A DNA stretch of 64,000 bases from Geothrix sp. GTDB taxonomy: Bacteria > Acidobacteriota > Holophagae > Holophagales > Holophagaceae. The notes beneath the pieces were generated by a model. It was not told where the DNA came from. It was given only the letters and a program-made list of their open reading frames with translations, and did no database searches. The translations under genes and the position numbers were made by a program. The stretch lies in contig JAUXSE010000017.1 in NCBI GenBank assembly GCA_030681515.1, positions 1 through 64,000 on the forward strand. The letters run 5' to 3'. Shown piece after piece: positions 29,338 to 38,624 of the stretch. The stretch's first letter is position 1. The number at the start of each line of letters is the position of its first letter.

Positions 29338-30213
29338 ATGCGAGCACCCATCGGCATCATCGGCGGCAGTGGCCTCTACCGGATGGAGGGCCTGGCCCTC
29401 GACCGGGCGGTGGCGGTGGACACGCCCTTCGGGACGCCCTCGGGCCCCGTGCATCTGGGCACCCTGGAGGGCGCCCCCGTGGCCTTCCTGGCCCGGCACG
29501 GCGAAGGCCATCGCTTCACGCCCAGCGAGGTGAACTACCGGGCCAATGTCTGGGCGCTCAAGTCCCTGGGCGTCGAGCGGCTGATCTGCGTATCCGCCGT
29601 GGGCAGCCTGCAGGCCCGCCACCGGCCCGGCGAGCTGCGGCTGGTGAGCCAGTTCATTGACAAGACGAAGCACCGGAAGGACACGTATTTTGGCGAAGGG
29701 CTGGTGGCCCACGTGAGCTTCGCGGAGCCCACCTGCGCCCATGTGACGGAGACCCTGCAGGCCTCGGGCCGCGCCCTGGCCCTGCCCATCGAAGGCGAGT
29801 CCGTCTACGTGTGCATGGAGGGCCCCGCCTTTTCCACCCGGGCCGAAAGCCGCCTGCACCAGGGCTGGGGCGCGGATCTCATCGGCATGACCCAGGTGAC
29901 CGAGGCCCGCCTCGCCCGCGAAGCCGAGCTTTGCTACGCCTGCATCGCCCTGGTGACGGACTACGATGCCTGGCGCGAGGAGGAGGCGGGCGTGGATGCC
30001 GCATCGGTGCTGGAGGTCATGCACGCCAACGTGGACAAGGCCCAGGCCCTGCTGCGGGCCGTGGTGCCGAGGCTCTCCACCGCGCCGCGCCCCTGCGCCT
30101 GCGGGACGTCCCTGAAAGCCGCGCTGTTCACCGCCCCCGAGGCCGTCCCGTCCGAGGCCCGCCAGCGGCTGGACCTGCTGGTGGCGAAGTACGGCTACGG
30201 CGTGGCGCGCTGA
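29338..30213 (+). CDS. mtnP: S-methyl-5'-thioadenosine phosphorylase
   Basis: A 291-aa purine-nucleoside phosphorylase of the MTAP family. It splits methylthioadenosine to adenine and methylthioribose 1-phosphate in methionine salvage. Motifs are IGIIGGSGLYRM (phosphate site), FLARHGEGHRFTPSEVNYRA, VSAVGSL and ESVYVCMEGPAFSTRAESR. A variant acting on methylthioinosine cannot be excluded. The ATG at 29338 gives the normal MTAP N terminus. The ribosome site is poor, and upstream in-frame ATGs (for example 29281) exist. The next gene overlaps its stop (TGATG). Confidence 0.92.
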   Translation: MRAPIGIIGGSGLYRMEGLALDRAVAVDTPFGTPSGPVHLGTLEGAPVAFLARHGEGHRFTPSEVNYRANVWALKSLGVERLICVSAVGSLQARHRPGELRLVSQFIDKTKHRKDTYFGEGLVAHVSFAEPTCAHVTETLQASGRALALPIEGESVYVCMEGPAFSTRAESRLHQGWGADLIGMTQVTEARLAREAELCYACIALVTDYDAWREEEAGVDAASVLEVMHANVDKAQALLRAVVPRLSTAPRPCACGTSLKAALFTAPEAVPSEARQRLDLLVAKYGYGVAR

Positions 30214-30701
30214 TGGCCGTCGCCGCCCCCAGCCCCAAGCTCCAGGCCCTGCTGAAGGATTTCCAGCAGATCGCCAGCATGTCCGGCTACCTGAACCATT
30301 CCTTCGACCCGCCCCAGCTGCGGCTGTTCTTCACCCTCTATGGCCGCGTGATGGTGGCCTCGCCGGAACAGGGGATGGCCCTCACGCCCCAGCTGCAGGC
30401 CTGGTGCGAGGCCGTGGCCAACCGGCTGCGCGAAGGCAGTTCCGGCACCATCATGCAGCCCCAGGTGCAGGTCAGCGCCCCCCAGACCATGCCCGATGGC
30501 CGCGACTACCTGGTGGCCACCCTCACCTTCAACACCAAGGTCACCGAGACCTCGTACCTCCGCATCCGCACCGCCATCCTCGCCGCCTACCAGGACGCCG
30601 TGAAGATGCGGGAAGTGGGGTTCAGCGTGGAGGGGATACCTGAATCACCGATCCGAGAGAACGGGCATCTCCTGCCAGATCAAGCTGGAGAGGAACAGTG
30701 A
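30213..30701 (+). CDS. Unknown protein coupled to MTA phosphorylase
   Basis: A 162-aa protein whose ATG overlaps the mtnP stop codon, so translation is coupled. It has no signal peptide or membrane segment. Visible parts are a helical N terminus (LQALLKDFQQIASMSGYL) and a strand pair near GRDYLVATLTFNTKVTETSY. I do not recognise the family. High-GC codon use like mtnP shows it belongs to the chromosome rather than to the lower-GC restriction operon that follows. Confidence 0.7.
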   Translation: MAVAAPSPKLQALLKDFQQIASMSGYLNHSFDPPQLRLFFTLYGRVMVASPEQGMALTPQLQAWCEAVANRLREGSSGTIMQPQVQVSAPQTMPDGRDYLVATLTFNTKVTETSYLRIRTAILAAYQDAVKMREVGFSVEGIPESPIRENGHLLPDQAGEEQ

Positions 30702-30769
30702 TGCACGGGGATGGGGGTTGATATCCACTCGATCCGCTACAATCGCTTGGACACGAACGAGGGCCGACC

Positions 30770-31828
30770 ATGCGAGAACCGTTTTGCACAGGCCATCCGT
30801 CGGACGGTGCGTACGCGGAGCATCGCGCCCAGACTATCCCGTTCGTCAGCGACCACGCCTACACGCCGCTTATGTCCATCGCCGTTCCAAAGCCGCTCGC
30901 GGGTGTGCCGCATCCAATCCCGTACCAGGGCAGCAAGCGACAGCTGGCCCACTACATCGTGAGCCTTTTCCCCGTAGGGACCAAACGCCTGGTCGAACCG
31001 TTCGCGGGTTCCGCAGCGGTCTCGCTCGCGGCCGGCCACATGAAGCGCGTGGGGCATTGGACGATCAACGATCTGCACCGCCCCCTCATGGATCTCTGGA
31101 CTGAGATCGTTCGCAACCCGGACGAGATCAGTGACAAGTACGAGAGCCTCTGGAAAGCCCAGCTCGGTGACGAGCGGGCCTACTATGACCGCGTGAGGGA
31201 TCGCTTCAACGCACACCACCATCCCGAGGATTTCCTGTATCTCTTGGCCCGATGCGTGAAGGCCGCAGTACGTTACAACACGCGAGGCGAGTTCAACAAC
31301 AGCCCCGATAATCGGCGGCTGGGGGCCGTTCCTGACACGATGCGGCGCCACATCATGGGGGCCTCCGCGCTGCTCAAGGGCAAATCGTCGCTTCTGTCGG
31401 TGGACTACCGCGAAGTCCTGGGATCCGCCAAGCCTGGCGATCTGGTCTACATGGACCCGCCGTACCAAGGTGTCGTGGATACTCAAAACCACCGCTATCG
31501 GCACGGTGTTTCTTTTGACGACTTCGTGGCCGCGCTCGATGGTCTGCGCCGAAAGGGCATCGCGTTCATCGTGAGCTACGATGGGCGCACCGGCACAAAG
31601 CGGTATGGCCGCTCCCTCCCGGCCTCCCTCGGATTGACTCATGTCGAGATTCCGGCGGGACGCTCCACGCAAGCCACCCTGCTAGGACGCGACGACAGCA
31701 CATTCGAGTCTCTCTATCTTTCCCCTGAGATCAATGTTGGCGAGGCGCGGATTTTGGTGAGGCGTTTGATTTCCCTTTCCACCATTTCTGATGCCACAAT
31801 GAAACCGTGCCTCACGCTCTCGAATTAA
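30770..31828 (+). CDS. DNA adenine methyltransferase, D12/Dam class
   Basis: A 352-aa N6-adenine methyltransferase of the alpha (D12) class. It has PIPYQGSKRQLAHYI, the SAM-binding VEPFAGSAAVSL and the catalytic VYMDPPYQGV. GAGGG stands 7 nt before the ATG, and a TACAAT -10-like box lies at 30738-30743. The first 40 residues precede the usual D12 start and may be an extension. It opens a three-gene restriction-modification operon. The next gene starts 22 nt before its stop. Base composition is lower in GC than mtnP, most strongly in the later genes. Confidence 0.92.
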   Translation: MREPFCTGHPSDGAYAEHRAQTIPFVSDHAYTPLMSIAVPKPLAGVPHPIPYQGSKRQLAHYIVSLFPVGTKRLVEPFAGSAAVSLAAGHMKRVGHWTINDLHRPLMDLWTEIVRNPDEISDKYESLWKAQLGDERAYYDRVRDRFNAHHHPEDFLYLLARCVKAAVRYNTRGEFNNSPDNRRLGAVPDTMRRHIMGASALLKGKSSLLSVDYREVLGSAKPGDLVYMDPPYQGVVDTQNHRYRHGVSFDDFVAALDGLRRKGIAFIVSYDGRTGTKRYGRSLPASLGLTHVEIPAGRSTQATLLGRDDSTFESLYLSPEINVGEARILVRRLISLSTISDATMKPCLTLSN

Positions 31829-32340
31829 AATATGGCCTGACGGCCCAGGAACTGCTCGATGCGATCGACAAGCGATTCCGCCTGAAGGTGGCGCTGGAAG
31901 GTGCTGTTGCAGAAGTTCATTTTGAAAGGAAACTTCGCATCGCAAGCAGAGAGGGCTGGTTGACCAGCTATGAAGGCCATGACGTAGATGGGATGCATGA
32001 TTTCACCGTCGTAACGCTATCTGGGATGGCTATTCGAGTTGAAGTCAAGACGATCCGTAACGGCATGAAGCCCCAGGTTGAGCTACAAAAGACGCGTGCA
32101 GCCAAAGGCGATCCCAGTAGCCGTTACTACGACCGCGACCATTTCGATGTTGTCGCCGTTTGTGTTGGCCGCTCCACTGGAGATTGGAGTCAATTCCGAT
32201 ATGCCTTGGTGCGGGCACTTCCGAGCCATCGGAATCACCCAAACAAACTTCAGATCATGCACCCGATTCCAGAGGGGGAGGAGACTCAACCTCGATGGTT
32301 CTCGCGTTTTCAGGATCTCATTGATGCATATTCACTCTGA
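31807..32340 (+). CDS. Putative type II restriction endonuclease, PD-(D/E)XK-like
   Basis: A 177-aa protein between two DNA methyltransferase genes. The segment [20 protein letters not shown] carries Asp, then after a strand Glu-Val-Lys, which fits a PD-(D/E)XK nuclease core. [16 protein letters not shown] is a following strand and turn. The start is GTG at 31807, inside the end of the first methyltransferase gene; no closer in-frame ATG was found. The nuclease role is inferred from context and this motif. Length is short but within the range of small type II enzymes. Confidence 0.62.
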   Translation: MPHALELKYGLTAQELLDAIDKRFRLKVALEGAVAEVHFERKLRIASREGWLTSYEGHDVDGMHDFTVVTLSGMAIRVEVKTIRNGMKPQVELQKTRAAKGDPSSRYYDRDHFDVVAVCVGRSTGDWSQFRYALVRALPSHRNHPNKLQIMHPIPEGEETQPRWFSRFQDLIDAYSL

Positions 32341-33253
32341 ACCAATCTATTCGACGGAATTCGGGGCGCTATTCTGCGACGATGGCTTAAAGTTCATGAA
32401 GAACTTGGCGGATGACTCGGTTGATTTGGTACTCACAAGTCCGCCCTATGCCCTTCATTTTAAGAAAGAATATGGAAATGCCAATCAGGAGGACTACCTT
32501 GCTTGGTTTCTTCCTTTCGCCCATGAAATAAAACGGATCATGAAACCATCGGGTTCCTTTATTTTAAATCTTGGAGGCACATGGCAACCTGGATCACCTG
32601 TTCGTAGCTTGTATCATTTTCGTGTGTTACTGGCTCTTTCTGACGAAGTTGGATTCGATTTAGCCCAAGAATTCTTCTGGTTCAACCCTGCAAAATTGCC
32701 AGCGCCCGCTGAGTGGGTGAATGTTCGTCGCATACGGGTGAAAGATAGTGTTGAATATATCTTTTGGCTTGTTAAAGACCCCATGGCAAAGGCAGACAAC
32801 CGGAAAGTGCTGCAACCGTATAGCGATGACATGAAACGCCTGATCAAACGTGGTGTGAAGCAGGCCATCCGCCCCAGTGGCCATGTGATCAATGGCAGCT
32901 TTGCGACTGATCAAGGCGGTTCAATTCCGCCGAATCTTATTCAATGTGGTAATAACGAATCAAACAGTGCCTATATTAAGAACAGTAAAATTGCAGGGAA
33001 TAAAATTCATCCCGCTCGTTTTCCTTCCGAGTTACCTAGATTCTTCATAGAGTTTCTGACGAATCCAGGGGATTTGGTGCTCGACCCATTTGCAGGTAGC
33101 AACACTACTGGATACGTGGCCGAGGGTCTAAAGCGAAGGTGGTTGGCAGTGGAGCTTAGAAACGACTACGCCCAGGAAAGCCGATTGCGGTTTGAGGGTC
33201 TTCCGGAAGAAATCGCCGTGGCCCAGGGCCAACAGTTCCTTCCATTTGATTAA
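32324..33253 (+). CDS. DNA methyltransferase, N4-cytosine/N6-adenine (beta class)
   Basis: A 309-aa methyltransferase with catalytic motif [12 protein letters not shown] first and the SAM motif [17 protein letters not shown] late, the order of beta-class enzymes. TSPPY is most common in N4-cytosine enzymes, but N6-adenine members such as DpnA also exist. The ATG at 32324 overlaps the nuclease gene by 17 nt. The DNA is markedly A/T-richer than the rest of the window, which points to acquisition. With the D12 enzyme it gives two methylases for one nuclease, as in DpnII-type or asymmetric-site systems. Confidence 0.9.
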   Translation: MHIHSEPIYSTEFGALFCDDGLKFMKNLADDSVDLVLTSPPYALHFKKEYGNANQEDYLAWFLPFAHEIKRIMKPSGSFILNLGGTWQPGSPVRSLYHFRVLLALSDEVGFDLAQEFFWFNPAKLPAPAEWVNVRRIRVKDSVEYIFWLVKDPMAKADNRKVLQPYSDDMKRLIKRGVKQAIRPSGHVINGSFATDQGGSIPPNLIQCGNNESNSAYIKNSKIAGNKIHPARFPSELPRFFIEFLTNPGDLVLDPFAGSNTTGYVAEGLKRRWLAVELRNDYAQESRLRFEGLPEEIAVAQGQQFLPFD

Positions 33254-33288
33254 AATCTCGCAATTGTTCCTCCATCACGCCTTCCGGC

Positions 33289-34854
33289 TCACGGTTCGGC
33301 CGGGGCATCCACCTCGCCGGCGGCCTCGGCAGAGGCCAGCTCGGGCAGTGCGCCGCCCGTGACGGAAGTCGGCAGTTTCTTGGACACCTGCACGCCGAGA
33401 TCCACGAACTTATCAACAGTCTTCACGAGGCTGCCCTTTCCATCCTTGAGGGTGTCGAAGGCGTCTTTGTAGGTCTGTTGAGAGGTTTCGATCTGACCCC
33501 CCAGCTTTTCCATTTTCACGATGAAGACGCGCAGCTTGTCATAGACGCGGCTGGCCTGTTCGGCGAGCAGCTGGGTGGATTGGTTCTGGCGCTGGAGGCT
33601 CCACAGGTTTGAAACGACCCGCAGCACGGGGAACAGCGTGGTGGCCGTGACGAGGACGATCCGCCGATCGTAGGCCTCCTGGAAGAGGAGGGGGGAATGC
33701 GCCGCCGCCGCGAGGTAGGCGGGCTCGATGGCGATGAAGAGGAAGGTGAAATCCGGGGAGTCCATGTGCAGGAGCTCCGGGTACTTCTTTCCGCTCAGGG
33801 ACCGGATGTGATTCCGCAGCGCCGCCACGTGGGCCGCGAGGAAGGGCTGGCCTTCCTCCGGGCTTTCGGCGGCGACGTAGGCCGCATAGTCCACCAGGGA
33901 GACCTTGCTATCAATGATGATGTGCTTGCCTTCCGGGAGGTTCACGACGAAGTCGGGCCGCAGGTTGTTGCCCCCATCGTCCTTGAAATTCTGTTCGCGG
34001 CCGTACTCGATGCCCTTCCGGAGCCCGGCCTGCTCCAGCAGCAGCTCCACTTTCTGCTCGCCCCAGTTCCCCTGGATCTTCTTGTCACCCTTCAGGGCCC
34101 GGGTGAGGTTGGAGGCTTCTTTGGTGATCTGCTGGTTCAGTTCGCGCAAGCGATCGAGTTCACCCTTGAGGCTGGTGTGTCCCTGCACATTCTCCATGTG
34201 CACCTGGTCCACCCGGCGGCGGAAGGTGTCCAGCTGCTCCTTGAACGGCGCGAGCAGATGGGTGAGCCCCTCCTTGCTTTGGGCGTCGAAGGCCAGGTGC
34301 TTGTCCTCGAAGATCTGGTTGGCCAGGTTCACGAATTCCTGGCGGAAAGCCTGGCGGCTGGCCTCAAGCTGTTGCCGCTCCTTGGCAAGGGCTTGCTGAT
34401 CCTTGGCGGCGGAGGTTTCCAATTTGACTACGCGGCCTTGGGCCTCTGACAGTTCCTTCTGCAGTTCCTTCTGAAGGCCTGCGAAGTCTTCTTCGCGCGC
34501 CTTGTGGGTTTCCTGAAGCGCTTCGAAGGTCTTATTCACTTGCCCTGCCTCGCCGATCTTGCCGGCCTGAATCCTGAGCAATTCCTGAGCTTTCCCTATT
34601 TCATCGCGAAGATCGACCCTTTCCTGGTGCAGGGCTTTCAGTTGCTCGTCCCGCTCTTCAACTTTCGTCTGGGCCTCCCGATGGGCCAGGGCAAGCGGGG
34701 TCTGAATCCCCCGTTGCGCCTCCTCGGCCATCCGGCGCTCCTCCGCCAGGGCGGTGGCGGCCTCGGCTCGGCCCATCGTCCGGCCCACCCAAAGCCCAAG
34801 CAGGGTGAACAGCAGGAGCAGGAGTCCAGAGAATGCGAGGAGGGTGGGGCTCAT
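33289..34854 (-). CDS. rmuC: DNA recombination protein RmuC
   Basis: A 521-aa protein. An N-terminal membrane helix (about 4-25) is followed by a long coiled coil (about 40-210) rich in Glu, Gln and Lys. The RmuC domain (about 220-460) has GDKKIQGNWGEQKVELLLE and HIIIDSKVSLVDY, the latter fitting a PD-(D/E)XK-type core. RmuC limits recombination at inverted repeats and probably cleaves DNA structures. Convergent with the restriction operon, 35 nt between stops. Confidence 0.93.
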   Translation of the reverse strand: MSPTLLAFSGLLLLLFTLLGLWVGRTMGRAEAATALAEERRMAEEAQRGIQTPLALAHREAQTKVEERDEQLKALHQERVDLRDEIGKAQELLRIQAGKIGEAGQVNKTFEALQETHKAREEDFAGLQKELQKELSEAQGRVVKLETSAAKDQQALAKERQQLEASRQAFRQEFVNLANQIFEDKHLAFDAQSKEGLTHLLAPFKEQLDTFRRRVDQVHMENVQGHTSLKGELDRLRELNQQITKEASNLTRALKGDKKIQGNWGEQKVELLLEQAGLRKGIEYGREQNFKDDGGNNLRPDFVVNLPEGKHIIIDSKVSLVDYAAYVAAESPEEGQPFLAAHVAALRNHIRSLSGKKYPELLHMDSPDFTFLFIAIEPAYLAAAAHSPLLFQEAYDRRIVLVTATTLFPVLRVVSNLWSLQRQNQSTQLLAEQASRVYDKLRVFIVKMEKLGGQIETSQQTYKDAFDTLKDGKGSLVKTVDKFVDLGVQVSKKLPTSVTGGALPELASAEAAGEVDAPAEP

Positions 34855-34952
34855 CGGTGGGCGCCTTCCAGGGATGGGTTTGAAAGGTCGTTGGATCTAC
34901 CTCGACAGTAGAAGGGTACCCCCATCGGGTTGGGCGGCGGCATGGTCTATGC

Positions 34953-35852
34953 CTAGGCCCAGGCCTCGGGCACCCTTGCTTCGCCCGCCGGAACCCGGTT
35001 CCAGTGGAAGGATCCGATGAGGTCCGACACCGCACAGGCCTCGGGCCGTGGCAGACAGCCCAGGCTCCAACCCAGCCAGCCAAGGATGTCCTCCGGAATG
35101 ATTCCGCGGGCCTCCAGGGCCTCCAGGCCCAGGGCCCCGGCGCGCTTGCCCAGGCGGCTTCCATCGGGCGCCGCCACCATGCCGAGGTGTGCGTAGGCGG
35201 GGCGCGGAAGGCCCAGGGCTTCCTGGAGGCGGATCTGGGTGGCGGTCACGGGGCGCAGATCGGTGCCGCGCACGACTTCGGTCACGCCCTGGGCGCCATC
35301 ATCCACCACCACGGCCAGGTGGTAGGCGAAGCAGCCGTCCCTTCGGAAGAGCAGGGGGTCGCCCGTGAGGGCCGCGGGGTCGTCTCGCTGCGGCCCGATC
35401 AGGCGGTCCTCCCAGGCCACGGCGCCTTCGGGCAGTCGCAACCGCAGGGCGCGGTCGAAACCCTCCCAGGCCCGGCCTCTGCAGCGGCCCGGGTAGGGAC
35501 GAAGGCCATCCTCGGCGTGGGGGGCCGAGGCCAGCAGCTGCAGATCCTTGCGGGTGCAGGCGCAGGGATACAGCCGACCCGCGCCGTGCAGCGCCGCCAG
35601 GGCCTCGCGGTAGAGGGCGCCGCGATCCGATTGCCACAGCACGGGCCCGTCGGATTCCAGGCCCAGGGCCGCCAGATCCCGCAGTTGCGCCTCGCCCAGG
35701 TCGCGGCGGCAGCGGGGGCCATCCACATCCTCCATGCGGATGATCCAGCGCCCACCCGCCCCGCGCGCCGATAGCCACGATGCCAGCGCCGTGCGGAGGT
35801 TCCCCAGATGGAGAACGCCGGTGGGCGAAGGCGCGAAGCGGCCGAGGGTCAT
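34953..35852 (-). CDS. gluQ: Glutamyl-Q tRNA(Asp) synthetase
   Basis: A 299-aa paralogue of the GluRS catalytic core that attaches Glu to queuosine in tRNA(Asp). It has the class I HIGH-like RFAPSPTGVLHLGNLRTAL, a zinc-type CACTRKD site with a later PYPGRCRG, and a KMSKS-like SRLGKR. The anticodon-binding domain is absent, as expected. Its ATG is only 17 bp from the divergent methyltransferase start, so promoters must overlap coding DNA. Confidence 0.93.
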   Translation of the reverse strand: MTLGRFAPSPTGVLHLGNLRTALASWLSARGAGGRWIIRMEDVDGPRCRRDLGEAQLRDLAALGLESDGPVLWQSDRGALYREALAALHGAGRLYPCACTRKDLQLLASAPHAEDGLRPYPGRCRGRAWEGFDRALRLRLPEGAVAWEDRLIGPQRDDPAALTGDPLLFRRDGCFAYHLAVVVDDGAQGVTEVVRGTDLRPVTATQIRLQEALGLPRPAYAHLGMVAAPDGSRLGKRAGALGLEALEARGIIPEDILGWLGWSLGCLPRPEACAVSDLIGSFHWNRVPAGEARVPEAWA

Positions 35853-35869
35853 CCGACTAGGATAAGGGG

Positions 35870-36616
35870 ATGTCCATCCGTACCTGGCCCCCGGTCCTCC
35901 TCGCCCTGCTGGCGCAGGCCCTGGCCTTCGTCGTGCTGGTGGCGCTGGCGCGGCTGGGGCTGCGGTTCCCGGCGTGGGTCTGGGTACTGGTGCAGGCTGT
36001 GTTGGCGGTCTTCCTCTCCCGGTGGATGGCGCTGGGCCCTCGCTGGATCCTCATGCAGGCGGCCCTGCCGTTCCTGGTGCGGGCCCTGTGGGGAGCGCCC
36101 ATTCCAGCCTGGATCTACCTGGCCCTCTTCATCGCCCTGGCCCTGGTCTTCGGCGGGGGGCTGTTCACCCGCGTCCCCCTCTACCACGCCAGCCGCGATG
36201 CCTGGGAGAAGCTGGCGGCCCTGCTGCCCGATCAGGCAGGCCTCCGTTTCGTGGACCTGGGCTGCGGGTTCGGCGGCCCGGTGGCACAGCTCGCCAAGGC
36301 CAGGCCTGACGGCGTCTTCGTCGGGGTGGAAGCCTCGCCCTTCACCTGGCTGGTGGCCTGGCTGCGCTGCCTGCCCCAGCCCAACGCGCACATCCGCCTG
36401 GGCAGCTTCTGGCGCACGGATCTCGCCGGCTTCGACGCGGTCTACGCCTTCCTGTCCCCCGTGCCCATGCCCGCCTTGTGGGCCAAGGCCCGCCGGGAAA
36501 TGAAACCCGGCAGCCGCTTCATCAGCCACAGCTTCGGGGTGCCTGGAGAAATACCCCACCGCGCGGTCCCCGTGAAGGGACGGGAGGGGGCGCGGTTGCT
36601 GGTGTGGGATCTGTAG
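35870..36616 (+). CDS. Membrane-linked SAM-dependent methyltransferase
   Basis: A 248-aa protein with three to four hydrophobic segments (about 8-100), then a class I methyltransferase domain. Motif I is FVDLGCGFGGPVAQLAKA, and VFVGVEASPFTWLVAW follows as motif II. Substrate unknown; the fold and membrane part suggest a lipid or membrane-bound substrate. A 10-bp hairpin begins at its stop codon. Confidence 0.78.
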   Translation: MSIRTWPPVLLALLAQALAFVVLVALARLGLRFPAWVWVLVQAVLAVFLSRWMALGPRWILMQAALPFLVRALWGAPIPAWIYLALFIALALVFGGGLFTRVPLYHASRDAWEKLAALLPDQAGLRFVDLGCGFGGPVAQLAKARPDGVFVGVEASPFTWLVAWLRCLPQPNAHIRLGSFWRTDLAGFDAVYAFLSPVPMPALWAKARREMKPGSRFISHSFGVPGEIPHRAVPVKGREGARLLVWDL

Positions 36617-36652
36617 CTATCGGCTATCAGCTATCAGCTCTCAGCCGATAGC
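36616..36652. terminator. Hairpin with ATCAGCT repeats between convergent genes
   Basis: GCTATCGGCT (36616-36625) pairs with AGCCGATAGC (36643-36652). The loop contains tandem ATCAGCT words. It lies between the stops of the methyltransferase gene and the deoxyhypusine-synthase-like gene and may act on both strands, without a U tract. Confidence 0.45.
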
Positions 36653-36657
36653 CAAAC

Positions 36658-37650
36658 CTACCAACCCAGCAGATACGCGAAGATCAACGGGGCCACGATG
36701 GTGGCGTCGCTTTCGACGATGAACTTGGGGGTGTCCACGCCCAGCTTGCCCCAGGTGATCTTTTCGTTGGGCACGGCGCCGGAGTACGAACCGTAGCTGG
36801 TGGTGCTGTCGCTGATCTGGCAGAAGTAGCCCCAGAGGGGCACTTCGGTCCGTTCCAGGTCCTGGTGGAGCATGGGCACCACGCAGATGGGGAAGTCGCC
36901 GGCGATGCCGCCGCCGATCTGGAACATGCCCAGGGTCGAGGTCTTCGTGACCTCCTGGTAGTGCTGGGCCAGCCAGGTCATGTACTCGATGCCGGTGCGC
37001 ACGGTGTGGACGTTCTTCACCTCGCCGCGGATGACGGCGGCGGCGTACATGTTGCCCAGGGTGCTGTCCTCCCAGCCCGGCACCACGATGGGCACGTTCT
37101 TTTCGAGGGCGGCCAGCATCCAGGAATGGCTGGGATCAATCTGGTACGAGGGTTTCAGGGCGCCGGACTTCAGCACCTGCTGGAAGAACTCGTGGGGGAA
37201 GTAGTGCTCGCCGGCCTGGTCGGCCCGGGTCCAGACATCCAGCATGGCCTTTTCCATGCGGCGCATGGCCTCCATTTCGGGGATACAGGTATCGGTCACC
37301 CGGTTCATGTGGCGATGGAGCAGGTCCGCCTCGTCCTGGGGCGTGAGATCCCGGTAGTGGGGCACGCGCTCGTAGAAGTCGTGGGCCACCAGGTTGAAGA
37401 TGTCCTCCTCCAGATTGGCGCCGGTGCAGACGATGAGATGCACCTTGTCCTGGCGGATCATCTCGGCGAAGGAGAGGCCCAGCTCGGCGGTGCTCATGGC
37501 CCCGGCCAGGGTGACCATCATCTTCCCGCCCCGTTCCAGGTAGACCCGGTAGCCCTCGGCGGCATCCACCAGGGCCGCGGCGTTGAAATGCCGGAAATGA
37601 TGCTTCACATAGCTGCCCACGGGGCCGAGCACAGGGGTGGCAGGGGCCAT
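36658..37650 (-). CDS. Deoxyhypusine synthase-like protein
   Basis: A 330-aa NAD-dependent enzyme of the deoxyhypusine synthase family, which transfers the aminobutyl group of spermidine. NAD-site segments are GGKMMVTLAGAMSTAELG and HLIVCTGANLEEDIFNL. NEKITWGKLGVD contains the Lys equivalent to the catalytic lysine of the human enzyme. Bacteria lack eIF5A, so the acceptor is unknown; related bacterial enzymes make homospermidine. The ATG at 37650 has GGAGGA 6 nt upstream. Divergent from motA. Confidence 0.88.
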   Translation of the reverse strand: MAPATPVLGPVGSYVKHHFRHFNAAALVDAAEGYRVYLERGGKMMVTLAGAMSTAELGLSFAEMIRQDKVHLIVCTGANLEEDIFNLVAHDFYERVPHYRDLTPQDEADLLHRHMNRVTDTCIPEMEAMRRMEKAMLDVWTRADQAGEHYFPHEFFQQVLKSGALKPSYQIDPSHSWMLAALEKNVPIVVPGWEDSTLGNMYAAAVIRGEVKNVHTVRTGIEYMTWLAQHYQEVTKTSTLGMFQIGGGIAGDFPICVVPMLHQDLERTEVPLWGYFCQISDSTTSYGSYSGAVPNEKITWGKLGVDTPKFIVESDATIVAPLIFAYLLGW

Positions 37651-37753
37651 AAATCCTCCGAATCCTTTCATTGTGACAGCGGGTCCGTCCGGCACCGAGT
37701 CCAGAATTCAGCCTCTGCCCTTCCTGGCCGATGACATCGGCAGGAGCTGCAGC

Positions 37754-38620
37754 ATGTTCTTCATCGTTGGATTGGTGGTGGTCTTCGTCTCGGTCATCGG
37801 GGGTTACCTGATGGAGGGTGGAAGCATCGCCACACTTCTGCATCCGCTGCCCGCGGAGGGGCTCATCATCTTCGGCGCGGGCCTCGGGGCCTTCCTGGCC
37901 GCCAATCCCCCGAACCTCATCAAACGGGTGGTGGCCGACCTCGCCAAGCCCATCAAGGGCAGCCCCTACACCAAGGCCGTGTACATGGAAGTCCTCATGA
38001 TGCAGTACGAGGTCTATGTGAACATCAAGAAGGGGGGCCTGCTGGCCCTGGAGCAGGACATCAACGACCCGCACAACTCCTCGATCTTCAAGAAGTATCC
38101 CACCGTCACGGGCAACCATCACGCCATGGACTTCTTCTGCGACTCCATGAAGCTGCTCATCAACGGCAGCGCCAAGATGGACGAGATTGACATGGTCATG
38201 GACGCGGATCTGGAGGTCCACCACGCGGAGAACGCCGCCCCGGGCATCGCCATGGGCAACCTGGCGGACGCCTTCCCCGCCTTCGGCATCGTGGCCTGCG
38301 TCATGGGCGTGGTCATCACCATGGGCTTCCTGGATCAGCCCCCCAACATCATCGGCGGGAAGGTCGGCGCGGCCCTGGTGGGCACCTTCCTCGGCATCCT
38401 GCTGGCCTACGGCGTGTTCCAGCCCCTGGCCAAGAACATTGATGCCGTGAACGCGGTTGAGGCCTACTACTTCAGCTGCATCCGCTCCGGCCTCACGAGC
38501 TTCGGCAACGGCGCCGCCCCCATCACCGCCGTGGAGTTCGCCCGGCGCAACATCCCCTCCACCGAGCGGCCGGGTTCCGGCGAGCTGGAGGAAGTGGTGC
38601 GGCAGATCAAGCCGAGGTGA
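37754..38620 (+). CDS. motA: Flagellar motor stator protein MotA
   Basis: A 288-aa stator subunit with four membrane segments (about 2-20, 30-50, 170-190 and 205-225). The cytoplasmic loop carries PLPAEGLIIFGAGLGAF and DADLEVHHAEN. The motif PAFGIVACVMGVVITM is typical of MotA before helix 3. AGGAG precedes the ATG. GCCGATGA at 37727-37734 resembles a sigma28 -10 element, but a -35 is not clear. motB follows after 4 nt. Confidence 0.95.
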   Translation: MFFIVGLVVVFVSVIGGYLMEGGSIATLLHPLPAEGLIIFGAGLGAFLAANPPNLIKRVVADLAKPIKGSPYTKAVYMEVLMMQYEVYVNIKKGGLLALEQDINDPHNSSIFKKYPTVTGNHHAMDFFCDSMKLLINGSAKMDEIDMVMDADLEVHHAENAAPGIAMGNLADAFPAFGIVACVMGVVITMGFLDQPPNIIGGKVGAALVGTFLGILLAYGVFQPLAKNIDAVNAVEAYYFSCIRSGLTSFGNGAAPITAVEFARRNIPSTERPGSGELEEVVRQIKPR

Positions 38621-38624
38621 CGGG

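Noticed and set aside
30718-30743. TTGATA...TACAAT promoter for the restriction operon
   Set aside because: The -10 is good, but the spacer is only 14 bp, so only the -10 box was mentioned in the gene entry.
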